Assembly (NCBI GenBank): GCA_017470085.1
Contig: JAFUFE010000036.1
Coordinates: forward strand, 1-39,373
Source of the DNA: Treponema sp.
GTDB taxonomy: Bacteria > Spirochaetota > Spirochaetia > Treponematales > Treponemataceae
DNA length: 39,373 bases
Reading direction: 5' to 3'
In this document: piece after piece, positions 33,868 to 39,373 of the stretch
Position numbering within the stretch: the stretch's first letter is position 1
Layout of the letters: each line of letters opens with the position of its first letter
Position numbers and translations under genes: made by a program
The notes under the pieces: generated by a model
Seen by the model: only the letters and a program-made list of their open reading frames with translations
Databases searched by the model: none
Told to the model about the DNA's origin: nothing

Positions 33868-34926
33868 TTACTCCGCAGCAACAACGCGATCGAGATATTC
33901 AGTAAACTGCACGCCGAATTCATCTGGAAGCGCCCGTTTTAATTCTGCGAGCGCGCGGCGTTCTGCTTCCGCCTGAGTAGCTGCACCTTGCCGGCCGCGC
34001 ACGGTAACCGGCAGCAACTGTTCACGCGAGTGTATCTCCGTCAGATAGCCGGTCACTACGTATCGGCAGTAAACGATTGTGCCAGTCGAATTCGGCGCAG
34101 TGTCAAGCACAACGTCAGCTGCAAACAGGTAGTGGCCGGCTCGTTCACTGACGGTCAGAAAACCTGCATGTGAAAAAATTTCCGCACAGACGGCCGCAAC
34201 CGTTCCATCCGGATCGTTCGAAATGCGAAGCGCAACCGGTATGCGGTGCGCGAGCTCCACCTGTTCATGCCGGAGCGACACTGCCGACCGGGATGTTTCC
34301 CGCAGCCGCGCACTACGCTCTTTGTCAATCACGGAAAGCCGTGCGAGCGCCGTATCATTGTACGCGCCGAGGGAAACCGCATACCCATACCGAGCGTAAG
34401 CACGAAACGTATAGGGATTGTCTTCGTCGCGCTCTGTCAGCGCCGTAATCTCACGGTTGTTGTCTATAATACGCGCTTCATAGAGCGCCGCTGTTTCCGC
34501 ACGGTTGATGAGCGCAAGCGCATACCAGGTGCCTGCACCGTCAAACCAAAACTCCGGCACTGAAACGCCGAGCACATCATCCTGCGCCACTGTCCTATCC
34601 ACCAGATGTGTTACCCGCTGATCGCGCGTATATACCGCTGTGTCAGTATCCGATGTTCGCGCAATACTGTCGGTTGCCTGTGCCGTTACCGTGAGCGTCT
34701 GTCCGAATACTGCGGCGATACCCGCGAGCGCCGAAAGCTCTGCCGACGATCGCTCTGCTCCTGAACCGATAGCGACGACGTACGCATCCGCTGGATACAC
34801 GGACGTTGGATTCGTCACCCACTGCGGTGCCGGCGAACGAGTGGCATCTTTTTTTCCCCACGCACTGATGCTACTCCCCACCGATAGCAGCAGCATACCG
34901 ATAACATATTGTTTTATTCTAACCAT
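33868..34926 (-). CDS. LPP20-like exported envelope protein
   Basis: 352 residues with a signal peptide (about 1-22, ending SSISA). The mature N-terminus PQWVTNPTSVYPADAYVVAIGSG is the LPP20-family pattern, followed by the Ala-rich helix and a beta-rich region. LPP20 proteins are usually lipoproteins, but no lipobox cysteine is present here, so it may be soluble in the periplasm. A second, similar-sized domain fills the C-terminal half. Its ATG lies 13 bases inside the end of the COG3014 gene and has GGAG upstream, so it is the third gene of the lpoB operon. Confidence 0.82.
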   Translation of the reverse strand: MVRIKQYVIGMLLLSVGSSISAWGKKDATRSPAPQWVTNPTSVYPADAYVVAIGSGAERSSAELSALAGIAAVFGQTLTVTAQATDSIARTSDTDTAVYTRDQRVTHLVDRTVAQDDVLGVSVPEFWFDGAGTWYALALINRAETAALYEARIIDNNREITALTERDEDNPYTFRAYARYGYAVSLGAYNDTALARLSVIDKERSARLRETSRSAVSLRHEQVELAHRIPVALRISNDPDGTVAAVCAEIFSHAGFLTVSERAGHYLFAADVVLDTAPNSTGTIVYCRYVVTGYLTEIHSREQLLPVTVRGRQGAATQAEAERRALAELKRALPDEFGVQFTEYLDRVVAAE

Positions 34927-36344
34927 GACGACTCCACCAGCACCGTTTGCCCCTCCCGCACGGTGATATCAGTATACCGTTTTTCAAAAACAATGTTTCC
35001 CGCTCTGCCTATATACTGCACGGCGACATCGTATGTCCCCGGTTCCACCGTACAACCGCCCGCATGCACCATCCGCGGCAAATAGCGACACTGACGAACA
35101 TCCGCTGTTTCCCCCTGGTCAACTGCAGCAATAGCAGCGACGACACCGAGATACGCAGAATAATACAATAGCGAAGAGACTACACCGCCGCCACTTTCCG
35201 TAAGTCGCTGTTTTGCCGCATAGAGAGTCGCAGCACCGGCTGCTACCGCGACCGCTTTTTTGCTGATACTGCGCACAACACTTCTCCGGAAAGCGCTCTG
35301 TGCCGCTGCCTGTACATCCATTTCTACGGCACGGTTAAAGTCTTCAAGCACCGGCAGCTCCATCACCCTACCGTTTGAAAGCCGCACTCGAATACGCGCT
35401 ACGGTGCTGCTGTCCGACGAACGCAAAAACACCGGCCAGGCAAATTTGATGCGGAAAGCGGGAATGTCAACGCCGTCGACAGACAGAGAGAGCAGCGGAA
35501 TAAGGCCGCCGGTAAAATCCTCCGGGAAATACAGCGTCTGCTCGGTACGTCTGCCGATCAATCCGCTGAACGCAAGCACGTCGATCCTGCCATTCCCCGG
35601 CGGAACGGCAAATTCTTCCCGTATCGGAAAGGCAGGATTGAGCGCAGCGATAACGTCGGCATCGACGCGCGCGTTGTCGGTATCTCCGTCCATCACCCGG
35701 AACACCGCGCTCACGTAGCGCGCAAAGCTCGAATCGCGAAAGATGTCCGCGTCTTCCGGAGCGCGCGGCGTTCGGGAGGCAATCTGTGCCGTGTCAACGC
35801 CAAGCGACCGAGCGCTTTTCTGAACGTCGGCAAACGCATCCGCATCTGACTGTACCGTCGCCTGCTGGATCCCAGAGCGCGCCATGTACGCTTTCTGCTT
35901 ATTGCCCATCCGCCTGACTTCAACGAGCGCCTCGTCAAAATTACCAGCGCTATAGTAGTTGAGCGCGTTAAACGCATTTATGTAGAGATATTCGTACACG
36001 GTGCCGGTATAGTCAGCGATAGATTCATTGAGCAGCGCCGCCCCGATTTCCTGTGTAACGCTTTTCGTTACCGCTGCTTCCATAAGCCGGTCAGTAGAGT
36101 TCATCAGCGGAATCGCGGCGGCGTAGTTTCCCGCCCACCGCTCAAGCAACGCCAAATCGAAATTCCACAAAATAGGATCGCGCTCTGGCATCTGTCGCCT
36201 GAATACCTCGACGCCGGCTGCAGCGTTTCCGGAACGCACCGCTTCGGTAACGCGTGCTTCATCCGTGAAGGCGGCAGTCGTCGCACAGGAAATGGATACG
36301 AGTGCCGTCAAAACTGAAACAGGTAAAAACGCTCGCAAACGCAT
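34914..36344 (-). CDS. COG3014-type lipoprotein
   Basis: 476 residues with lipobox V-S-I-S-C20. The N-terminal ~200 residues are helical and TPR-like (WNFDLALLERWAGNYAAAI, NAFNALNYYSAGNFDEALVEVRRM). The C-terminal part contains a glycine/alanine hydrophobic stretch (VAVAAGAATLYAAKQRL) and a beta domain. This matches the uncharacterised COG3014 family, which in many proteobacteria and spirochaetes lies next to lpoB-like and LPP20-like genes. A role in supporting peptidoglycan synthesis from the outer membrane is inferred from that context. The stop overlaps the next gene. Confidence 0.85.
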   Translation of the reverse strand: MRLRAFLPVSVLTALVSISCATTAAFTDEARVTEAVRSGNAAAGVEVFRRQMPERDPILWNFDLALLERWAGNYAAAIPLMNSTDRLMEAAVTKSVTQEIGAALLNESIADYTGTVYEYLYINAFNALNYYSAGNFDEALVEVRRMGNKQKAYMARSGIQQATVQSDADAFADVQKSARSLGVDTAQIASRTPRAPEDADIFRDSSFARYVSAVFRVMDGDTDNARVDADVIAALNPAFPIREEFAVPPGNGRIDVLAFSGLIGRRTEQTLYFPEDFTGGLIPLLSLSVDGVDIPAFRIKFAWPVFLRSSDSSTVARIRVRLSNGRVMELPVLEDFNRAVEMDVQAAAQSAFRRSVVRSISKKAVAVAAGAATLYAAKQRLTESGGGVVSSLLYYSAYLGVVAAIAAVDQGETADVRQCRYLPRMVHAGGCTVEPGTYDVAVQYIGRAGNIVFEKRYTDITVREGQTVLVESSWLE

Positions 36345-36362
36345 GGCAGTGTGGCGCTGTCT

Positions 36363-36968
36363 TTAAAATGTCACCTTCCGCCGTGTGATGACTTTCTTTA
36401 TCGAATCATCACTGCCGCTCCACAAAATCCGATTCGTTTCCAAATCGTGCAGCTGTACGCTCACGTAATAGGCGCGCACCGATTTGTTGCCGTCCGTCTG
36501 CACAATCGTCCGCACCGAGCCGAGCATCATGCAGTCAGCGCCGGTTTCATTGCCGATCGCTTTGGCCGTCGCCTCACTCGCGTTATCCGCCTGATCAAGG
36601 CGCTCGGCGCGGAGCAATAAACGCTCGTCGCTGCTCGAAACGAAATCCAGCACGCCGCTTGCAATAATGGCATTCTGAAGCCGGGTCGCCACGATCGCCG
36701 TGTCGATGTGCTCATCGCTTTCATTCCGAATCTTTCCGATAATGACGACGGGCTTCCGCCCCATCTGCTGCCGATAGGCACTGATCGACGGCGCGGTGAT
36801 ACAGTCGGCAACGAGAGCGTCGCACGCAATACGGACATCCGTATCGTTCCAATAGCCGTCTAGATCGGTACGCACCGCTGCATCCACCCGTTTTACACTC
36901 GTCGATGTACAGGAAAAAAGCGCGCACATCCCCACCACAACGGCACCTGCCATACCAATCGGTTTCAT
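36363..36968 (-). CDS. lpoB: LpoB-like penicillin-binding-protein activator lipoprotein
   Basis: 201 residues from ATG at 36968, after GGAGG. Lipobox L-F-S-C20. The body has the LpoB/YcfM pattern: GYWNDTDVRIACDALVADCI, GRKPVVIIGKIRNESDEHIDT, and the C-terminal QLHDLETNRILWSGSDDSIKKV. LpoB reaches from the outer membrane to activate the glycosyltransferase of class A penicillin-binding protein 1B in E. coli. A promoter with TATAGT (36987-36992) and a TTTATA -35 box lies upstream. First gene of the lpoB-COG3014-LPP20 operon. Confidence 0.9.
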   Translation of the reverse strand: MKPIGMAGAVVVGMCALFSCTSTSVKRVDAAVRTDLDGYWNDTDVRIACDALVADCITAPSISAYRQQMGRKPVVIIGKIRNESDEHIDTAIVATRLQNAIIASGVLDFVSSSDERLLLRAERLDQADNASEATAKAIGNETGADCMMLGSVRTIVQTDGNKSVRAYYVSVQLHDLETNRILWSGSDDSIKKVITRRKVTF

Positions 36969-37081
36969 CACAAGCCTCCACCCCCTACTATACCACAAGA
37001 AGGCATCTGTATAAAGGGCACCGTACAGAACAAGCGACCGGAAAATCACGCCGTGTGTCTACGAAAACAAACGACCGTATA

Positions 37082-37110
37082 TTGACAAAGCACGCCCATA
37101 TCCGTATAGT
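37082..37110 (+). promoter_or_regulatory. tRNA-Gln promoter
   Basis: A perfect TTGACA (37082-37087), a 17-base spacer and TATAGT (37105-37110), eleven bases before the tRNA 5' end. Confidence 0.9.
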
Positions 37111-37121
37111 AGAAAATACAG

Positions 37122-37192
37122 TCCCCGATTGTGTAATGGTAGCACCTCAGATTCTGGTTCTGATTGTGGGGGTTCGAATCCTCCTTGGGGAA
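37122..37192 (+). tRNA. tRNA-Gln (anticodon CTG)
   Basis: Cloverleaf folds with acceptor arms TCCCCGA/TTGGGGA, D-stem GTG/CAC, anticodon stem TCAGA/TCTGA with loop TTCTGGT (anticodon CTG), and T-stem GGGGG/CCTCC with loop TTCGAAT. The discriminator base is A and no CCA is encoded. A strong promoter lies upstream and a terminator follows. Confidence 0.95.
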
Positions 37193-37194
37193 AG

Positions 37195-37222
37195 AGCTGG
37201 CTTACCGGTCAGCTTTTTTTTA
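37195..37222 (+). terminator. Terminator after tRNA-Gln
   Basis: An eight-pair stem (two wobble pairs) built on AGCTGGCT and CGGTCAGCT with a short loop, followed by a run of eight T. Confidence 0.75.
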
Positions 37223-37392
37223 CTGCGCCGCAAGCACCACGGACGGCAGAGCGCGGAGGACTGTCTGCTTACAAAACGCCGTTCCGGCATCCTGCGCCGT
37301 GTGGGCGCATATCCTGAAAGCGGCAGGTAACAGCGCAACGGTGGCACTTTCGCTGTCCGTCGTCGCTGCCACATCCGCCCGCTGCATCTTTT

Positions 37393-37406
37393 GACCACGC
37401 GTGGTC
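37393..37406. repeat. Perfect 14-base palindrome at the tRNA-Glu 5' end
   Basis: GACCACGCGTGGTC; its last four bases are the first bases of the tRNA. It may be chance or a regulatory or processing element. Confidence 0.6.
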
Positions 37407-37474
37407 CCTTCGTCTATCGGTTAGGACGGAAGATTCTCAATCTTCAAAGACGGGTTCGACTCCCGTAGGGACCG
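37403..37474 (+). tRNA. tRNA-Glu (anticodon CTC)
   Basis: Cloverleaf with acceptor arms GGTCCCT/AGGGACC, anticodon stem GAAGA/TCTTC with loop TTCTCAA (anticodon CTC), and T-arm ACGGG-TTCGACT-CCCGT. No CCA is encoded. No clear promoter is visible between the tRNA-Gln terminator and this gene. Confidence 0.95.
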
Positions 37475-37543
37475 GAACTGTCACACGATGCGCACGCACG
37501 GCGTCTCCGCTCCAGGTTATCCGCACAACGCCAACAGACGCGC

Positions 37544-38002
37544 CTATAAAACCTGACTGTACAAACCGCTCATCTCGGTGCGCCAATCATAGTGCGCATC
37601 GCGGGGTTCCCATTCGAGTGTCTTTACAATGGTAAAATGGCGCGTGTCGCGTGGATTTTCAAAATGGAGCACGGCAAACTTTCCCTGTCCGATGTAGGTA
37701 AGCCGTTCATTCTCTTTTAGCCGTTCCTGTTCCTTGAGCATTTCAAGCACGCAGTCAAAATGCACCGGTTCACCCGTCTGCCGGTCAGCAAGCGCGCTCG
37801 CCAGTTCGGCGATCTCTTTCCCGCATCGAGCGCACGACACAACGCGCGACTTAAACGCTTCAAGTGCCGCTGTGTGGCGCTGTCTGTCTTCTGGATTTTC
37901 AAACACCGTCCGCTGAAAGACAACTGCGCTCTGTGCTGTAGTGTGGCGGTGATTTTTATCTTGCCGATCACGGTGTCGGGCGTGCCTGCCGTCTCTCCCC
38001 AT
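37544..38002 (-). CDS. Hypothetical zinc-ribbon protein
   Basis: 152 residues from ATG at 38002, preceded by GAGAGGAG. The N-terminal 25 residues are very basic and His-rich (RDGRHARHRDRQDKNHRH), which could bind nucleic acid. A putative zinc knuckle follows: Cys57-x2-Cys60 and His81-x2-Cys84. The C-terminal part (YIGQGKFAVLHFENPRDTRHFTIVKTLEWEPRD) is beta-rich. I do not recognise a named family. Last gene of the operon starting outside the window; its 5' end overlaps the possible frameshifted extension of the preceding gene by 35 bases. Confidence 0.8.
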   Translation of the reverse strand: MGRDGRHARHRDRQDKNHRHTTAQSAVVFQRTVFENPEDRQRHTAALEAFKSRVVSCARCGKEIAELASALADRQTGEPVHFDCVLEMLKEQERLKENERLTYIGQGKFAVLHFENPRDTRHFTIVKTLEWEPRDAHYDWRTEMSGLYSQVL

Positions 38003-38130
38003 ATCCACTCCTCTCAAACTGCTCGCTCGGTAAAACGTCATCCACAACAAAAGACGGCGCGCTCGACACAGTACACCTGTATTCTACACCGTCTGGGGCA
38101 ATGAGTTCAAGCGATACAGCGGTACGCGCT
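37968..38130 (-). other. Open frame continuing the upstream small gene after a +1 shift
   Basis: In the frame one base ahead of the preceding gene, coding-like sequence (TAVSLELIAPDGVEYRC, SSAPSFVVDDVLPSEQFER) runs to a TGA at 37968. It has no plausible start of its own with a ribosome site. It is best explained as the C-terminal part of the preceding protein, separated by a frameshift near 38131, or by a sequencing error. A combined product would be about 130 residues. Confidence 0.55.
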
Positions 38131-38361
38131 TCATCGTTCCTGCCAGCGCTGCACCGGCACCGGGAAGTTTCCTCCATGCACAACGAGCGTTTCCGGCTCT
38201 TCCACCAGCCGGCGGCTGATCACCTGCGCAATTCTTCCAATCGCCATGTCGATGTAGTCTTTATCCTGTATCTTTACCCGCAGCTCCCGCACGCGCGGTG
38301 ACAGTTCTTCACCGTCATGTTTTTCTAGGACGAGCGCAGTTGTTTTAGCGACAGAGGTCAT
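38131..38361 (-). CDS. Hypothetical small protein, possibly frameshifted at its 3' end
   Basis: 76 residues from ATG at 38361, which overlaps the yraN stop as ATGA, so translation is coupled. The sequence (ELSPRVRELRVKIQDKDYIDMAIGR, RLVEEPETLVVHGG) looks real and amphipathic. It ends abruptly after QRWQER at a TGA, while good coding sequence continues in the +1 frame. I do not recognise the family. Either a single-base change broke a longer gene of about 130 codons, or the stop is bypassed. Confidence 0.75.
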   Translation of the reverse strand: MTSVAKTTALVLEKHDGEELSPRVRELRVKIQDKDYIDMAIGRIAQVISRRLVEEPETLVVHGGNFPVPVQRWQER

Positions 38362-38735
38362 ACAGTCTCCCAAAAGGCGTTTTCTATGTGATAGATATCA
38401 GGATACCCCGGCATATCAACAACAATCACATCGTAGCGAATATAATCGTTACTATATTCTCGATGATTTACGAGAAAACGTTTAGACGTTTCGACAACCC
38501 GGCGTCGTTTCCGCTCGTCAAGTTCGTGCGCCAATAGCTCCACATTTCCTGCGGGGAGCGTCTTGACCTCTACAAATACCAACAGCGCACCGTGCCGCGC
38601 CACGATATCAATCTCACCCGTCCGCGTCCGCCAGTTCCGGGCGACAATCGTAAAGCCTTTGGCAGCAAGATACGCTGCGGCGCGTTCTTCTCCGTCGCGT
38701 CCTGTTTCTGTTCGATGCGATTCAGCGCCGGTCAC
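38358..38735 (-). CDS. yraN: YraN/UPF0102 nuclease-fold protein
   Basis: 125 residues. The restriction-endonuclease-like fold is marked by GRDGEERAAAYLAAKGF, the motif GEID (40-43) and EVK (56-58), which form the D/E-x(n)-E-x-K metal site. YraN proteins are widespread and of uncertain role, possibly Holliday-junction or DNA repair related. The GTG follows the TAG of the upstream gene with no gap, and GAAGAGC just before it may serve as the ribosome site. The start of the next gene overlaps its stop, so it sits inside a tight operon. Confidence 0.93.
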   Translation of the reverse strand: MTGAESHRTETGRDGEERAAAYLAAKGFTIVARNWRTRTGEIDIVARHGALLVFVEVKTLPAGNVELLAHELDERKRRRVVETSKRFLVNHREYSNDYIRYDVIVVDMPGYPDIYHIENAFWETV

Positions 38736-38975
38736 CTACAGCTCTTCAAGTTCTTCTACGTCGTCAAGCGCACCTGTTCCATCAGCAGGACCGGAAAGCT
38801 CATGGCCATACGTCACCACGAAGGGAATTTTCCATCGGTCAAGCGCCTGTATATGATGCGCTTTTACCGGTTTTCCTTCTGCAAGGAACATGCACTGGCC
38901 GTCATCAAAAAAGAGCGGCGCCGAATACCGTACGCCTTCATGAATGTCTGCCCGCTCAATCCGTGTCTGTGCCAT
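38736..38975 (-). CDS. Small protein resembling the N-terminal domain of HD-GYP-type regulators
   Basis: 79 residues from ATG at 38975, with GAGG upstream. The core (EGVRYSAPLFFDDGQCMFLAEGKPVKAHHIQALDRW, then IPFVVTYG) resembles the N-terminal domain found in front of HD-GYP domains, where a short beta unit is followed by a helix. No HD-GYP catalytic domain follows: the gene stops after an acidic tail (DDVEELEEL) and yraN begins immediately. It may be a stand-alone adaptor. The assignment is by general resemblance only. Confidence 0.65.
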   Translation of the reverse strand: MAQTRIERADIHEGVRYSAPLFFDDGQCMFLAEGKPVKAHHIQALDRWKIPFVVTYGHELSGPADGTGALDDVEELEEL

Positions 38976-38982
38976 TTTTGCC

Positions 38983-39231
38983 TCAATCTTTTTCTTTTTC
39001 CATTATAAACGCAAAAATCTTTGCGAGTATTACCCACGTCTCTTCTGGAACGATGTCTCCAACGGTCTGTTGGGACAGCACCTGCACCAGTCCCGCATGC
39101 TCAACAACCGGCACGCCGTGTTCTGCCGCAATCGCCAGAACCCGCTCTGCCGTCTGCCCCGCAGCACATGCGGAGATAAACGGTGCGGCAGCACCTTCAG
39201 GATAAGTCAATGCCACTGCCTGACGCCGCAT
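38983..39231 (-). CDS. FlhB C-terminal-domain-like protein (YlqH family)
   Basis: 82 residues from ATG at 39231, overlapping the upstream stop as TAATG. The sequence AVALTYPEGAAAPFISACAAGQTAERVLAIAAEHGVPVVEHAGL matches the cytoplasmic domain of FlhB beyond the NPTH autocleavage site, without the membrane part. Stand-alone proteins of this kind (YlqH/FhlX) occur in Gram-positives and spirochaetes and can influence flagellar export switching. The C-terminal acidic/aromatic end (ILAKIFAFIMEKEKD) is typical. Confidence 0.9.
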   Translation of the reverse strand: MRRQAVALTYPEGAAAPFISACAAGQTAERVLAIAAEHGVPVVEHAGLVQVLSQQTVGDIVPEETWVILAKIFAFIMEKEKD

Positions 39232-39371
39232 TACACCGTCCCCTGCACCACGGCAATCGATGCTGCTGGCGGGCAAAAGCCCGTGAGTGCCGCTGGCGAA
39301 ACCCATTCTGCTGGCACACCGAGCAGCGCTTGAAGCCGTTCGGCATCCTGCGTGTGAATACGCGTGGGATC
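39231..39371 (-). CDS. 3' end of a gene upstream of the FlhB-like gene (partial)
   Basis: 46 C-terminal residues (RIHTQDAERLQALLGV, PAEWVSPAALTGFCPP, ending VVQGTV). The TAA overlaps the ATG of the FlhB-like gene, so they belong to one operon. In Bacillus the equivalent neighbour is YlqG, but this tail is too short to assign. Confidence 0.7.
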   Translation of the reverse strand, partial: DPTRIHTQDAERLQALLGVPAEWVSPAALTGFCPPAASIAVVQGTV

Positions 39372-39373
39372 TA

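Noticed and set aside
37122-37474. tRNA genes as attachment sites of an integrated element
   Set aside because: No integrase and no repeated tRNA 3' end were found in the window.
1-39373. CRISPR arrays, rRNA genes and insertion sequences
   Set aside because: No regularly spaced repeats, no rRNA signatures and no transposase motifs were seen.

Overview
The window looks like chromosomal DNA of a spirochaete of the genus Treponema, at roughly 50-55% G+C by eye. The reasons are a 463-residue FlgE hook protein with Lys165 and Cys178 (the spirochaetal lysinoalanine cross-link pair), a Bat/MoxR operon in which BatB is fused to TPR repeats, a threonyl-tRNA synthetase without a TGS domain, an elongated GlyA, and several lipoproteins and hypothetical proteins of treponemal type. 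I cannot name the species. No rRNA, CRISPR array, transposase or integrase was seen.

Layout: 1-261 end of an unknown + strand gene; 528-2024 glyA; 2159-2722 Smr-domain gene (-); 2862-9549 Bat operon read leftwards (moxR, DUF58, BatD-like, batA, batB-TPR, SH3-tailed membrane protein); 9651-12204 aminotransferase and solute-binding-like lipoprotein (+); 12355-14112 thrS (+); 14594-15544 predicted outer-membrane protein (+); 15945-19234 hook operon fliK-flgD-flgE (-) with a strong terminator; 19631-21368 an AT-richer IbrA/IbrB pair (-); 21478-22587 DUF2974 hydrolase (-); 22952-24763 5'-nucleotidase lipoprotein (-); 25166-25867 BI-1 membrane protein (+), overlapping tail-to-tail with a MATE exporter (25835-27241, -); 27827-28264 Fur/PerR regulator (+); 28503-28844 TrpR-family regulator (-), divergent from a 92-residue gene (+); 29270-33697 DUF5312-like gene, pgeF and argS (-); 33868-36968 lpoB-COG3014-LPP20 envelope operon (-); tRNA-Gln(CTG) and tRNA-Glu(CTC) (+); 37544-39373 a small-gene operon (-) with FlhB-tail protein, HD-GYP-N-like protein, yraN, a possibly frameshifted gene and a zinc-ribbon protein.

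Functionally this is mostly housekeeping and envelope DNA: one-carbon metabolism, tRNA charging, flagellar hook assembly, periplasmic stress or assembly machinery (Bat), cell-wall synthase activation (LpoB cluster) and two metabolite- or redox-sensing regulators. IbrAB is the only segment that looks accessory.

The most unusual signal is in the starts. At least seven genes (thrS, argS, the DUF5312-like gene, the DUF2974 gene, the MATE gene, the trpR-like gene and its divergent 92-residue neighbour) have a sigma70-type promoter with a 17-base spacer whose -10 box ends only 6-10 bases before the start codon and which leaves no room for a Shine-Dalgarno site. They should give leaderless or nearly leaderless mRNAs. 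Other genes in the same window carry textbook Shine-Dalgarno sites, so two initiation modes seem to coexist.
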